A DNA stretch of 48,758 bases from Bacillota bacterium (GCA_021791995.1 JAJYVN010000001.1:1-48758), one strand, 5' to 3'; positions 16,841 to 25,014 are shown, counted from the stretch's first letter. Notes: a model not told the origin generated them from the sequence alone. Numbers and translations are program-made.

Positions 16841-18385
16841 GTGAGCGTTGGCGGCGGGCACAACGGGGAACGCTTTGTGGCCTTGGTGTATGCCGAGACA
16901 AGACGGCTCTTCAGAACCCGCGGTGTGGTTGCGAGCCTTGTCATTGCCGTCGCTTTGATCCTACTGCCCGGGGTGCTCCTCGCCGGCCTTCTGGCGCTCC
17001 AGGGTCCCAGCGGACCCCTGAGTGGGCAAGTCGTGTTGGGACCCAACGGGGAAGCGGTCAAGGATGAGTTTATGTTCGTGCATCGCCCGCTGGTGGGCGA
17101 TGGAACGATTACTGCACGGGTTGCCTCCGTGAGCGGATTGATCACTTACCCGCCCCCTTTGAACGACCGCATCGTGGCCGGGGTCGTGCCATGGGCGAAG
17201 GCGGGGATCATCATGAAGAGTGGCCTGACTCCGGGAGCGCGCTACGTTGCGATGATGGTCACCGGAAGCCACGGCGTTCGACTGCAGTACAACTTCACGG
17301 GCGACGTTGCCGGTCTCGCCCCCAACGCATCCCGCGAATCGCCGATATGGTTGCGGCTTACACGGTCCGGCGACACATTCACCGGCTACGATTCAACAAC
17401 GGGCAGGCGGTGGACGCGCGTGGCCACCGTTCATGTCGGGCCGATGCCAGATACGGTTCAGGTGGGGCTGTTTGTCACGTCCCCGCACGATCTCACAGTG
17501 TCGGAGGGGGCAAGTCGCTTCACGAGCGCTACAGCCGTGTTCGGCCGCATTGAGCTCAGCGGCAAGATCAACGGCCGCTGGGCCTCGGTAGACCTTGGTG
17601 CGCCCAAGGGCCTACCGAGACACTTGCAGGGGCGCGCCGTAGAGGTCCGCGGTCGGTTCTCCGTCACTGGCTCGGGGGACATTGCGCCGCTCGGGCTCGG
17701 ATCTGGGTGGCCCATCGAGCGCAGTCTCATGGGGACGTTTGCCGGAATCATCGCGATCATCGCGGCGGCCACGGCATATGCCGCGGACGAAACCCACAAG
17801 AGGGAGGGTTCTGGGGGCCTGTCGGGGCGATTCGCGCGAGTCAAAGCACTCGCGGCGCAGAGCCTCACCATCGCGGCTGCAGGCTTCGTCGTCGGCGGTA
17901 TAGGGGCCATCCTAGCGGTTCCGCTGGGTGCAGCTCTGCTCAGTTCCAGCGGCAACACGGTGCTACCGGTCCCTCCGGCGACCGAACTACGCGTAATCCT
18001 CGGCACCGCTCTGTTGATGGCTTGGGCGAGTGCGTTCGCTCTGGGGCTGGCTTGGTGGACGCGCCGTCGCGTCGCCGCCCAGGTGGCTGGCCTCTCGTTG
18101 GTCGTCGTCCCGTACGTCCTGGCACGGATCGGCGCCGTGCCGCTCGGCGTATCCCGGTGGTTGCTGCGTGTCACGCCGGCCGCCGGGTTTGCGATTCAGC
18201 AGAGTCTGCCGGCCTACACTCAGGCGTTGGGCCCTAAGACGCCGCAACTTGGTTACTACCCATTGACGCCGTGGACCGGTCTTGCGGTAGCTGGTGCGTA
18301 CGGGGTGGCAGTGCTGGGCCTGGCCGCCGCGCTCGCATACCGCGCCGACCCCCACGCTGATGGCAGTCCTGTAGCAGCACGGTAG
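16841..18385 (+). CDS. ABC-2-type permease with embedded DUF1349/concanavalin-like domain
   Basis: This membrane protein of about 514 residues has a first transmembrane helix near residues 30-50, a large extracytoplasmic domain of about 250 residues, and five to six C-terminal helices (from about residue 300). The extracytoplasmic domain contains WAKAGIIMKSGLTPGARYVAMM, SPIWLRLTRSGDTFTGYDS and VQVGLFVTSP, the signature of DUF1349/laminin-G-like lectin folds. The C-terminal part resembles ABC-2 permeases. I chose GTG 16841, preceded by GAGGTG seven bases away; the frame is open to 16784. No ABC ATPase gene lies next to it, so its partner must be elsewhere or lost. The remnant of a two-component system sits upstream. 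Confidence 0.7.
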   Translation: MSVGGGHNGERFVALVYAETRRLFRTRGVVASLVIAVALILLPGVLLAGLLALQGPSGPLSGQVVLGPNGEAVKDEFMFVHRPLVGDGTITARVASVSGLITYPPPLNDRIVAGVVPWAKAGIIMKSGLTPGARYVAMMVTGSHGVRLQYNFTGDVAGLAPNASRESPIWLRLTRSGDTFTGYDSTTGRRWTRVATVHVGPMPDTVQVGLFVTSPHDLTVSEGASRFTSATAVFGRIELSGKINGRWASVDLGAPKGLPRHLQGRAVEVRGRFSVTGSGDIAPLGLGSGWPIERSLMGTFAGIIAIIAAATAYAADETHKREGSGGLSGRFARVKALAAQSLTIAAAGFVVGGIGAILAVPLGAALLSSSGNTVLPVPPATELRVILGTALLMAWASAFALGLAWWTRRRVAAQVAGLSLVVVPYVLARIGAVPLGVSRWLLRVTPAAGFAIQQSLPAYTQALGPKTPQLGYYPLTPWTGLAVAGAYGVAVLGLAAALAYRADPHADGSPVAAR

Positions 18386-18421
18386 GCTCATGGGTTTTCC
18401 ATCACAAACGAGGGAGCCCCG

Positions 18422-18720
18422 ATGAGTCGACGCCTCTGGCTCTGGACGACTAGGCCTCCTTGCTCTGGCACTGGCATCGCTTGGACACTGGTCCATGGAA
18501 GTCCTTGAGGGCCGGCCCGGCGCGGCCAGGCGCGACACTGCCAGGCGCGAGACTGCGGGGGCGGACGCCGGACCGCCACGGAACGATGCGGTCGCGTTGG
18601 CTGTCGTCGGTAATGTGGTTCACGTTCACTCAGTCAAGGGCACTGCTCACGCACTCGAAGTTCGGCGCCACGGTGGTCTTAACTCAGCTTCCGCATGTGG
18701 GAGTAAGTCGATCGGCGTGA
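18422..18720 (+). pseudogene. Possible frameshifted exported-protein gene
   Basis: ATG 18422 has AGGGAG at proper spacing and begins MSRRLWLWT. A one-base shift near 18448 continues into LGLLALALASLGHWSMEVLEG, giving a normal basic-plus-hydrophobic signal peptide. The following frame (from 18495) remains open well past 18720 but has no recognisable domain. It starts 36 bases after the ABC permease and may have been in its operon. The assignment as a broken gene is an inference from the ribosome site and split signal peptide. Confidence 0.35.
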
Positions 18721-18970
18721 ATTGCGGCGGGCGGAGACATGTCGTCGACGTCGGTGCCGAGTGCCTCAAGAGTGCAGGCGCTGTGGAGCAGGACGGCGGT
18801 CCGTTGAGACCATTCCTGACCATGGTGACGGACCTTGGGAAGCAGATTGGTGCGAGGGCCTCAATAATGACGCGGTCGGATGGGGCGGGGAGGACCGCTT
18901 GTCCGGGAGAACGAGCAGCTTCTGGTCCTTCAGGGCGGTGCGCACGCTATCGCACGTCGACGGCGCCGCA

Positions 18971-19609
18971 GTGCTGGTCATCCGTTGGCCTGCACAAGCT
19001 GATCCTCGGTATACCTTACCGTCAGAACAGGGGGCAAATTGTCTGTACAGTTCAGTCCTTGAACTCCTCATATTCAGCATTCCGTCCGTTGTATATGTTC
19101 GGAGGTTACAGAATCGGGGCAAGAGCCGCCGCGAGGCTTGGGCCGCTGTTGGGTGGCAACCGGGCCCCCTAACGGGATACTGGATCGCTATCGGTGTCCT
19201 AATAGCCCTCACGCCGATCATCTATCTCGCCACGCGGTCTATACCTGTCGCGATCCTATATAGTCCTCATGTCGTCATCAGCGAAAGCGCGACCGGGTCC
19301 GGTATCGTTGCGAGCAGCTTGCTGGCACTGGCCGAAGAAGTATTGTTCCGCGGGCTCATAGCCGGCAGGTTGCTTGACCGATACGGATTTATGGTCGGCA
19401 ACGGTCTTCAGGCTCTAATATTTCTGGCTCCACATCTCCTGCTGCTACTCGTCAGCATTACATTCTGGCCTCTCGCGCTAGTGCAGTTCATAGCTGGATG
19501 GCTGCTGGGGGCGGTACGTTATAAGTCAGGTAGTATCTTGCCAGGTTGGTTGGCGCACGCTGGTGCGAACGTATTGGCTCCGCTCCTGTTTGCGCTGCTT
19601 GTGAAATAA
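18971..19609 (+). CDS. CPBP-family intramembrane metalloprotease
   Basis: This protein of about 212 residues has several membrane helices and the three CPBP/CAAX-protease motifs: EEVLFRG (catalytic glutamates at about residues 122-123), FLAPHLLLL (His) and GWLAHAGANV (His/Asn). Such proteases act within the membrane; in bacteria many are linked to bacteriocin self-immunity. The open frame extends back to 18722, but the first 80 residues look like noise from the preceding degenerate region, so I prefer the GTG at 18971. No good ribosome site supports any start, and the gene may be N-terminally truncated. Codon use is AT-richer than its neighbours, which hints at transfer. Confidence 0.7.
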   Translation: MLVIRWPAQADPRYTLPSEQGANCLYSSVLELLIFSIPSVVYVRRLQNRGKSRREAWAAVGWQPGPLTGYWIAIGVLIALTPIIYLATRSIPVAILYSPHVVISESATGSGIVASSLLALAEEVLFRGLIAGRLLDRYGFMVGNGLQALIFLAPHLLLLLVSITFWPLALVQFIAGWLLGAVRYKSGSILPGWLAHAGANVLAPLLFALLVK

Positions 19610-19689
19610 CTCAGCCTCCCCGCGTCATCTTTACTTGGCTCTCGGCCCAATTCCGCCACAGTCCCGGGGGGTGCCTACGTATCCCGCCC

Positions 19690-19963
19690 CTTCGTCGGTG
19701 GGCTGGCCTTCGCCGTCGGGCGGCTTGGTTGGTACAGGCGCTCGGATCGGCGGTGGCGGCGCAGCTTGCGGTGATGTCCGATCGCGAGATGACCGCGTAC
19801 TACCGACGCGTTGCTTCCGGACGACCACGTGGTGTTCAAGGCTCGGGAGCCCGACCCGAGTTCGACAGTTGCGACCCCTCTGGCGCTCACGGCCGGAGGG
19901 GTCGATCGCGTAGTGGCGCGGTTTCTGGGGTCTCACGTAGGCACGAACGCCCGAAAACTGTAG
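19690..19963 (+). pseudogene. Frameshifted gene fragment cut by an IS element
   Basis: One frame reads LVQALGSAVAAQLAVMSDREM and TAYYRRVAS. After a frameshift near 19805-19815 a second frame reads LLPDDHVVFKAREPDPSSTV and ATPLALTAGGVDRVVARFLG, ending at a stop (19961-19963) that lies inside the inverted repeat of the neighbouring IS element. Composition and continuity suggest one former protein. I do not recognise it. Its 3' end was probably removed by the IS insertion. Confidence 0.4.
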
Positions 19964-20024
19964 GCACACGCCTATGGCACGTACGGTTGACTGTTAAACG
20001 GAAGTTCACGATAATGTAGGCAAG

Positions 20025-21689
20025 ATGTATCTGCGATCGACCACCCGTACCAACAAGACCGGCGAGACGGTCCGCTACCTCCAACTCGCCGAGAGTGTCC
20101 GTGACCCCAAGAAGGGATACCCCGTTGCGAAGGTCGTCTACAACTTCGGCCGCGCCGACGAAGTCGATGAAGCCTCCCTCCGCCGGCTCGCCAAGAGCAT
20201 CACCCGCTTCCTGTCTCCCGAAGACGCTCTCGAGACCCAGGCCGAGTTGGACCCCGCCTCAGGCGACCTGCGCTTCGTTGAGAGCTTCCCGTATGGCCCG
20301 GCCTACCCCCTCGCCTCGCTGTGGCATGAGTTCGGCCTCGACGCCGTGATCATGGACCTGGTCAAGGACCGCAAGTTCAGCGCCCCGGTCGAGCGCGCGA
20401 TTCTGGCCATGGTCGCCGGTCGAGCGCTTGAGCCGGGGAGCAAGCGCGCCACCGCCGAGTGGCTCGATGGTCACGTCGCCATCCCCGACGTGGACCAGAT
20501 CCCCCTGCACCAGCTCTACCGCGCCATGGACGTGCTGATCGAGGCGGAGGAGGACCTGCAGCGGCGCGTGTTCGAGCGCGTCGCCCACCTGTTGAACCTC
20601 GAGGTGGACCTGCTCTTCTTCGACACGACGTCCACCTACTTCGAGACCGAGGGGGAGGACGAGTTCCGCCGCCGCGGCCACTCCAAGGACTCGCGCCCCG
20701 ACCTGGCCCAGGTGGTGATCGGGCTCGCCGTCACCCGCGAGGGCATCCCGATCCGGGTCTGGACGTGGCCGGGCAACACGACCGACGTGACGCGGATCAA
20801 GACCGTGCGCGAGGACCTTCGGGGCTGGCGGCTGGGGCGGGTGGTCCAGGTGGTCGACCGGGGCTTCGTGTCCGAGGCGAACCTGCGTGAGATGACACGC
20901 GGCGGCGACCACTACATCGCCGGGGTGAAGATGCGCCAGGGCAGTGCCGGCGTGGAGGAGGCGCTGTCCCGACCGGGCCGCTTTCGGAGCGTGCGCGACA
21001 ACATAGAGGTCAAGGAGATCTGGGTGGGGAGCGGCGAGAAGAGGCAGCGGTTCGTCCTGGTGCGCAATCCCAAGGATGCCGAGCGCGACCGCAAGACCCG
21101 CGAGTCGATCGTGAAGCACGTGACCGAGGCGATGGCGGCGATCCGCGAACTCGAGGTCGGGCATGTGAAGGCGGCGTGCGAGCTTGCCGCCCATGAGGTC
21201 TACGGGCGGTACGTGAGGCTGAACGAGAAGACGGGGCGGCTGAGCCTGAACCGGGAGCGGATCCGCGAGGAGGAGCGGCTGGACGGCAAGTACCTGATCG
21301 GCACGTCGGACGACACGCTGACGGCGGAGGACGTGGTGCTGGGCTACCGGCAGCTGCTTGAGGTGGAGGACGCCTTTAGGACGCTCAAGACGACGCTCGA
21401 GCTGAGGCCGCTCTACCACCGCCTGGAGAACCGGATCCGCGCGCACGTGGTGCTGTGCTGGCTGGCGCTTATGTTGGTGCGGATCGCCGAGTACCGGACG
21501 GGCGAGACGTGGACGGAGATCCGCCACGAGCTTGGGCGGATGCACCTCGGGCGGTTCGAAGGTGACGCTGGGACGGTGTGGCGGCGCACCGAGACGCGGC
21601 CGGCGCAGGCCAGCCTGTTCACGGCTATGAAGGTGGCGGAGCCGCCCGTGGTATTGCGGATCGAGCGCGCGCGCGGGAGGGCGATGTAG
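20025..21689 (+). CDS. IS1634-family transposase
   Basis: This 554-residue transposase has the full DDE catalytic set: Asp200 in LLFFDTTSTYF, Asp278 in VVQVVDRGFVSEANL and Glu448 in YRQLLEVEDAFRTLKTTLELR. It also has the IS1634-type features GLAVTREGIPI and RVWTWPGNTTD and the C-terminal IRAHVVLCWLALMLVRI. Length is typical. The ATG at 20025 lies 65 bases inside the left inverted repeat. No lesion is visible, so the element could be active. The truncated transposase at 15123-15920 is a distant relative in the opposite orientation. Confidence 0.93.
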   Translation: MYLRSTTRTNKTGETVRYLQLAESVRDPKKGYPVAKVVYNFGRADEVDEASLRRLAKSITRFLSPEDALETQAELDPASGDLRFVESFPYGPAYPLASLWHEFGLDAVIMDLVKDRKFSAPVERAILAMVAGRALEPGSKRATAEWLDGHVAIPDVDQIPLHQLYRAMDVLIEAEEDLQRRVFERVAHLLNLEVDLLFFDTTSTYFETEGEDEFRRRGHSKDSRPDLAQVVIGLAVTREGIPIRVWTWPGNTTDVTRIKTVREDLRGWRLGRVVQVVDRGFVSEANLREMTRGGDHYIAGVKMRQGSAGVEEALSRPGRFRSVRDNIEVKEIWVGSGEKRQRFVLVRNPKDAERDRKTRESIVKHVTEAMAAIRELEVGHVKAACELAAHEVYGRYVRLNEKTGRLSLNRERIREEERLDGKYLIGTSDDTLTAEDVVLGYRQLLEVEDAFRTLKTTLELRPLYHRLENRIRAHVVLCWLALMLVRIAEYRTGETWTEIRHELGRMHLGRFEGDAGTVWRRTETRPAQASLFTAMKVAEPPVVLRIERARGRAM

Positions 21690-21710
21690 TAACACGACAC
21701 CCCTAGGCCA

Positions 21711-21753
21711 AAGAGCCCGCAAAGCCTTGCGGGGCCTGGCTTTGCGGGCTCTT
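21711..21753 (+). terminator. Strong terminator at the IS right end
   Basis: A 16-bp perfect stem (21711-21726 with 21738-21753) and an 11-base loop follow the transposase stop and end three bases before the inverted repeat. It would stop transposase transcription and block read-through into tadC. Confidence 0.85.
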
Positions 21754-21964
21754 CATGTGCCTACCAACTGTCGAAGTCGGGCCCGAGACGTGGAGCTCGG
21801 GGTGCACTTCCGCTGCGACGGTACGAGGGATCAGGCTGACCTTCGACTGATTAACCGGCCCCGCCGATGTGCGCGCCCACCGGGGTCCGCCTCGCCGCTA
21901 CGCGCCCTTGCGACGCGTTCGCCGGCGGCGCGGTCCCTTCGTGTTCCCATCAGGAGGTGACACG

Positions 21965-22208
21965 GTTGGGCGCATGGACGGACAGCGCCTTGAGGCTCGC
22001 TTCCCGTGTGACCCTCACGGCCTCCGGCCCGGTCACGTTGCTAGGTGTCAACGGCTGGCCGGAACGCGCAATCGCTAAGGACGCCGAAGAGGGGCGCGTC
22101 GCGGAGGCGCCCGTTCTGGTGCCTCCGATGGCAGCCGGGGCCGTTCGACCGGGAAGACCCACACCGTGCAGCCGGGGTACCTCAGGGTCCTTCAGGTTAT
22201 GGAAGTAG
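21965..22208 (+). CDS. Small unknown protein upstream of tadC
   Basis: A TTG at 21965 preceded by a near-perfect ribosome site (AGGAGGTGA, five bases spacing) opens an 81-residue frame (MGAWTDSALRLASRVTLTASG and onward). Its stop at 22206-22208 abuts the GTG of tadC with no gap. The strong ribosome site and coupling favour a real gene, but the protein shows no known domain or signal peptide and its C-terminal third is Pro/Gly/Arg-rich. It may mark where the pilus operon resumes after the insertion. Confidence 0.45.
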
Positions 22209-23048
22209 GTGAATAAGGTGCTGGTCAGGGTCTTGCTCTCTATCGCGGCCGGCGCGAGCGCCGGCTTGAGCCTCTACCGGGCCGTCGAGGTATCCGACTT
22301 GGTCCTCCGCCAGCGCGGCCAGGGGATGGCGTCCGGTGCCCGGCTTCGGACGCTGGGTGACGCAGGTTGGGCGCTGATCTTCCGACTGTGGGGACCGAAC
22401 AGTGAGGAGGTATGCCGGTCGGTCCACATGGACCCCGTGCTCCTGCTCAGGATTCAGCTCCTGGTCTCCCTCATGCCGGCCGGACTCCTCGGCTTTCTCA
22501 TGCGCCTTCCGTGGCCCATCGTGGTCGGTGTGTCGGCCGCCGGGTTCGTGCTCTTGCCGCGCGCCATCCTCAACAGTGAGGTGTCCGACAGGCGGACGCG
22601 CATCCTGGCCGAGCTTCCGGATACGCTGGGGCCGATGCTTGAGGTGGTGCAGCTGACGGGGGACCCCATCCAGGGCGTTCGGGCGGGGTTGCCCTACACG
22701 GATCCGAAGGGCGCGCTCCGTGAGGAGTTCATGCGCGTCCTGAGTGAGACGGGAGCTCACCATGACTTCCCGCTAGCGATTGAGCGCTGGGCGGAGCGCG
22801 TCGGACATCCGCTCGCGAAGGACGTCGCCCGGATCCTGGTGGTCGGCTTTCAGCGCCGGCTTCACGCCCAGGCGCTGGAGGACGTACGGGACAAGCTCGC
22901 CGCCATCCGCGTCATGATCGTCGAGGCCGCGACCGCGGCGATACCGAACTACATGGCCGCCGCCGGCGGCGCGCTCTTCATGGGCTTTGCCGCGCTGCTG
23001 CTGATACCCGGATACGTCATGCTGCACTCCGGATTCGGGCTCTTGTAG
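22209..23048 (+). CDS. tadC: TadC-like pilus assembly membrane protein
   Basis: This 279-residue membrane protein has helices at about residues 5-20, 80-120 and two near the C-terminus, around a cytoplasmic T2SSF domain (RILAELPDTLGPMLEVVQLT and GDPIQGVRAGLPY). It pairs with TadB as the pilus platform. Its GTG start follows the stop of the 81-residue frame directly, so translation is likely coupled. In usual Tad loci tadC follows tadB; here about 12.5 kb of other DNA separates them. No terminator is obvious between it and the convergent thioredoxin-like gene. Confidence 0.82.
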   Translation: MNKVLVRVLLSIAAGASAGLSLYRAVEVSDLVLRQRGQGMASGARLRTLGDAGWALIFRLWGPNSEEVCRSVHMDPVLLLRIQLLVSLMPAGLLGFLMRLPWPIVVGVSAAGFVLLPRAILNSEVSDRRTRILAELPDTLGPMLEVVQLTGDPIQGVRAGLPYTDPKGALREEFMRVLSETGAHHDFPLAIERWAERVGHPLAKDVARILVVGFQRRLHAQALEDVRDKLAAIRVMIVEAATAAIPNYMAAAGGALFMGFAALLLIPGYVMLHSGFGLL

Positions 23049-23157
23049 CGCTGGCTGTGCGTTGCCGCCCAAGGTCCCCACGTCGAACGGGGCTGCGTTC
23101 GTAAGGCACGTACCACACCGAAGAGATCACACTGGCGGTGGGGCCTCGGCAGTCGGG

Positions 23158-23454
23158 CTACCGAAGGACTTCGACGAGTGCGGATACGGTGGGAGCGCCT
23201 TCAAGGGCCGATCCGTTGCGGTACAGGCGACAGGACCAAACGTCTGCCGCAGCGTGAGGGAACGGATCGTCGCCGTTTACCAGGATCGTCGGCGAGCCGT
23301 GCATACCGGCAGCACGCGCCTCGGTGGGGTTGGCCACTAGGTGAAGTCGAACGTCTACGTCGCGACGGCCCACAATCTCCAGGGCCGCCTCCAGGCGTTC
23401 CCGCGCCAGACGCCAGTTCGGGCAATGGTCGAAGTACACAACCTCAACGTCCAT
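23158..23454 (-). CDS. Thioredoxin-fold protein of the MerR-linked type
   Basis: This 98-residue protein has a thioredoxin-like beta-alpha-beta start (VEVVYFDHCPNWRLARERLE) and the cis-Pro region HGSPTILVNGDDPF. The usual CxxC site reads Cys-Pro-Asn-Trp, so only one active-site cysteine remains; another Cys is at WSCRLYR. Small proteins of this type are often annotated as thioredoxin family or misannotated as alkylmercury lyase, and they sit beside MerR regulators. ATG 23454 has GAGGAGGTGG upstream. It is divergent from merR and driven by the MerR-type promoter described separately. A role in handling thiol-binding metals is inference. Confidence 0.75.
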   Translation of the reverse strand: MDVEVVYFDHCPNWRLARERLEAALEIVGRRDVDVRLHLVANPTEARAAGMHGSPTILVNGDDPFPHAAADVWSCRLYRNGSALEGAPTVSALVEVLR

Positions 23455-23480
23455 GCGTCACCGCCACCTCCTCGATACGG

Positions 23481-23512
23481 ACCTTAAACCCTCCCCTATA
23501 CTGGAATGTCAA
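23481..23512 (-). promoter_or_regulatory. MerR-type promoter/operator with 20-bp spacer
   Basis: On the minus strand, TTGACA (23512-23507) and TAAGGT (23486-23481) are separated by 20 bases. The long spacer is the hallmark of promoters that MerR proteins activate by DNA distortion. The spacer contains an interrupted dyad resembling CueR/MerR operators (CCTCCCC on one side and a weaker GGAATG on the other, plus strand). It drives the thioredoxin-like gene and lies just before merR. Confidence 0.75.
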
Positions 23513-23519
23513 GAGGGTG

Positions 23520-23939
23520 ATGCGTGTGCTCATCGGCGAACTTGCCGAACGATCTGGCCTAACGACCAAGGCCATACGGTTCTACGAGGAGCAGGGCCTG
23601 TTGCAACCTGCTACGCGCACACGGGCCGGGTATCGCGTCTACGGGGAGGACGCACTCGATCGCCTGGCCTTCGTCCGAGCGGGCCAGGCCGTTGGCTTCA
23701 CGTTGGGCGAACTACGCGAGGTGGTCGTCTTTCGCGATCGCGGCCAAGCGCCGTGTACCCATGTTTCGGCGCTGCTGGAGCAGAAGGCGGCCGAGGTCGA
23801 CGCCCGCATCGCGGAGCTCGTGGAGCTCCGAGGGGCGCTGGAGGGCCTGCGTGATCGCGCCCGGCGCCTGCGCCCTGAGGACTGTCCGGCTTCGACCGTC
23901 TGCCATCTGATCACGCCGGCGTCGACACGGAACCATTGA
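23520..23939 (+). CDS. MerR-family metal or thiol-stress regulator
   Basis: This 139-residue regulator has an N-terminal MerR winged helix (GELAERSGLTTKAIRFYEEQG, AGYRVYGEDALDRLAFV), a long dimerisation helix and cysteines at CTHVSALLEQK and near the C-terminus (EDCPASTVCHLI). That pattern fits metal-sensing members of the ZntR/CueR/MerR group. Start choice is between ATG 23520 and GTG 23526; AAGAGGG at 23511-23517 better spaces the latter. It is divergent from the thioredoxin-like gene and presumably acts on the 20-bp-spacer promoter between them. A strong terminator follows. Confidence 0.85.
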   Translation: MRVLIGELAERSGLTTKAIRFYEEQGLLQPATRTRAGYRVYGEDALDRLAFVRAGQAVGFTLGELREVVVFRDRGQAPCTHVSALLEQKAAEVDARIAELVELRGALEGLRDRARRLRPEDCPASTVCHLITPASTRNH

Positions 23940-23958
23940 CCCAAGAGCGAGTCCTCAT

Positions 23959-24006
23959 GGGGCCGCCCTTCAGCAGACCAACTGCTGAGGGGCGGCCCCT
24001 CTTTCA
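23959..24006 (+). terminator. Intrinsic terminator after merR
   Basis: An 18-bp stem with one G-T pair (23959-23976 with 23982-23999) and a 5-base loop is followed by TCTTTC. It insulates merR from the pilin gene. Confidence 0.85.
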
Positions 24007-24055
24007 TAGGCACTTCAGGCCTAAAGTGCCTAAGTTCAAGGTAGGGGGAGAGAAC

Positions 24056-24310
24056 GTGAACAAGGTTCGCGCGGCCTTGTCGGCACGATTCGGACGCGGC
24101 AGGCTGCGGCGGCTGCGGTCGGACCGTGGCGACTGGATGACCTACATCAACTGGGCGATCGGCATCGGCGCGGGGATTCTCGTCGGCTACGGGGTCCTGA
24201 ACTACCTCGTCCCCGCGGTCAACGGCGGCATGCAGGGGCAGACGACCTGCTTCTTCGGTTCCAACAGCGGCTCGGTCAACACCTCGTGCCAGCAGGCGCC
24301 TACGTCTTAG
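24056..24310 (+). CDS. Flp-like small pilin
   Basis: This 84-residue protein has a basic N-terminus ending in LRRLRSDRGDWMTYINW and a single hydrophobic helix (AIGIGAGILVGYGVLNYLVPAV). A short Ser/Gln-rich tail with two cysteines follows. The size and topology fit a Flp/Tad major pilin, and the prepilin peptidase gene lies 0.7 kb downstream. The likely cleavage site is after the Gly of the SDRG motif. The classical Flp Glu at +5 is absent, which is unusual. The GTG at 24056 follows GGGGGAGAG. The same LRRLR-acidic-G leader recurs in the proteins at 25491 and 44467. A hairpin follows the gene. Confidence 0.65.
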   Translation: MNKVRAALSARFGRGRLRRLRSDRGDWMTYINWAIGIGAGILVGYGVLNYLVPAVNGGMQGQTTCFFGSNSGSVNTSCQQAPTS

Positions 24311-24322
24311 GGCGATAGGCGG

Positions 24323-24354
24323 AACAGGGGGCTCGGTGCGCCGGGCCCCTTGTT
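24323..24354 (+). terminator. Hairpin after the pilin gene
   Basis: A 10-bp stem with one mismatch (24323-24332 with 24345-24354) is followed by CGTTGGTTGG. It probably reduces read-through so that pilin exceeds the downstream assembly proteins. Confidence 0.6.
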
Positions 24355-24375
24355 CGTTGGTTGGGGGGATGCACG

Positions 24376-25014
24376 ATGTCGACCTTGGGCCGCCTGCTTA
24401 CGTACCTCTCCGGAAGTGCGGCCGTTCTGGTGCTGGGTGGCGTGCTTGCGCGGGTGCAGCCCCGGCTTTGGCCATGGATGCTCCCTTACCTCGCCTTCGA
24501 GGTGTCCACGGCGGTATTTGCGTTCATCTCCCCGAAGGCCCGGGTACCGGCGTGGGGCTGGACGGAGACCCTGGTGCCGAGCGTCGCGACGTGGCTCTAC
24601 GTGGTGGGCTTTGCGGTACTTCATGGAAGCCCTGTATCGAACCCGTGGGTGCGCGGTGCGTCAGAAGGTCTATCACTCGTCGGGTACGGGCTCGGCACCT
24701 GGGCTCTCTTGAACCTCAGGACGGCGTTCTCGGTCCTCCCCGAGGTACGCACGCTCGTGGCCACGGGACCGTACCGGTTCGTGAGGCACCCGATGTACCT
24801 GGCGTACTTCCTGATCACGGCAGGTTCGGTGGTCGCCGAGCCGAGCCCGTCGCTGCTAGCAGCGGCAGCCGTATGGGCGGGCCTCATGTACGCGCGTGCC
24901 AGGGTGGAGGAGCGCAAGCTCGCGGCGAATCTGCCTGGGTACCTTGGCTACGCGGCTCGAACGGGTGCGCTTGTTCCGGGCCTTGGTCGCCTCATGCCGG
25001 AGGGGAATCCATGA
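24376..25014 (+). CDS. Isoprenylcysteine carboxyl methyltransferase-like membrane protein
   Basis: This integral membrane protein of about 212 residues has four to five helices and the SAM-binding signature of the ICMT/PEMT/NnrU superfamily (ATGPYRFVRHPMYLAYFLI, then EERKLAANLPGYLGYAARTG). The ATG at 24376 has a run of G seven bases upstream. Its stop overlaps the ATG of the prepilin peptidase by four bases, so the two are co-translated. Family members methylate small lipid-linked or membrane substrates; the actual substrate here is unknown. Its place in the Tad operon suggests modification of the pilin or of a pilus component. Confidence 0.78.
   Translation: MSTLGRLLTYLSGSAAVLVLGGVLARVQPRLWPWMLPYLAFEVSTAVFAFISPKARVPAWGWTETLVPSVATWLYVVGFAVLHGSPVSNPWVRGASEGLSLVGYGLGTWALLNLRTAFSVLPEVRTLVATGPYRFVRHPMYLAYFLITAGSVVAEPSPSLLAAAAVWAGLMYARARVEERKLAANLPGYLGYAARTGALVPGLGRLMPEGNP

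Larger units (their letters stand above)
19960..21764 (+). mobile_element. IS1634-family insertion sequence, apparently intact
   Basis: The element spans from GTAGGCACA at 19960-19968 to its inverted copy TGTGCCTAC at 21756-21764 (9 bp perfect). It encloses one transposase gene and a strong terminator just inside the right end. A clear target duplication is not seen; AACT occurs beside both ends but offset by one base on the right. The right-end sequence GCCTACCA recurs at the end of the older remnant near 15110. Confidence 0.75.

Noticed and set aside
20259..21722. 487-codon minus-strand frame opposite the transposase
   Set aside because: It is antisense to an intact transposase with all catalytic residues. 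Its His/Leu/Pro-rich composition is typical of a reverse-frame shadow.
19956..21768. Target-site duplication AACT around the IS element
   Set aside because: The right copy is offset by one base from the inverted-repeat end, so a true duplication cannot be claimed.
23158..23454. Alkylmercury lyase
   Set aside because: The protein is only 98 residues and has a thioredoxin-like fold. MerB enzymes are larger and have different cysteine spacing.
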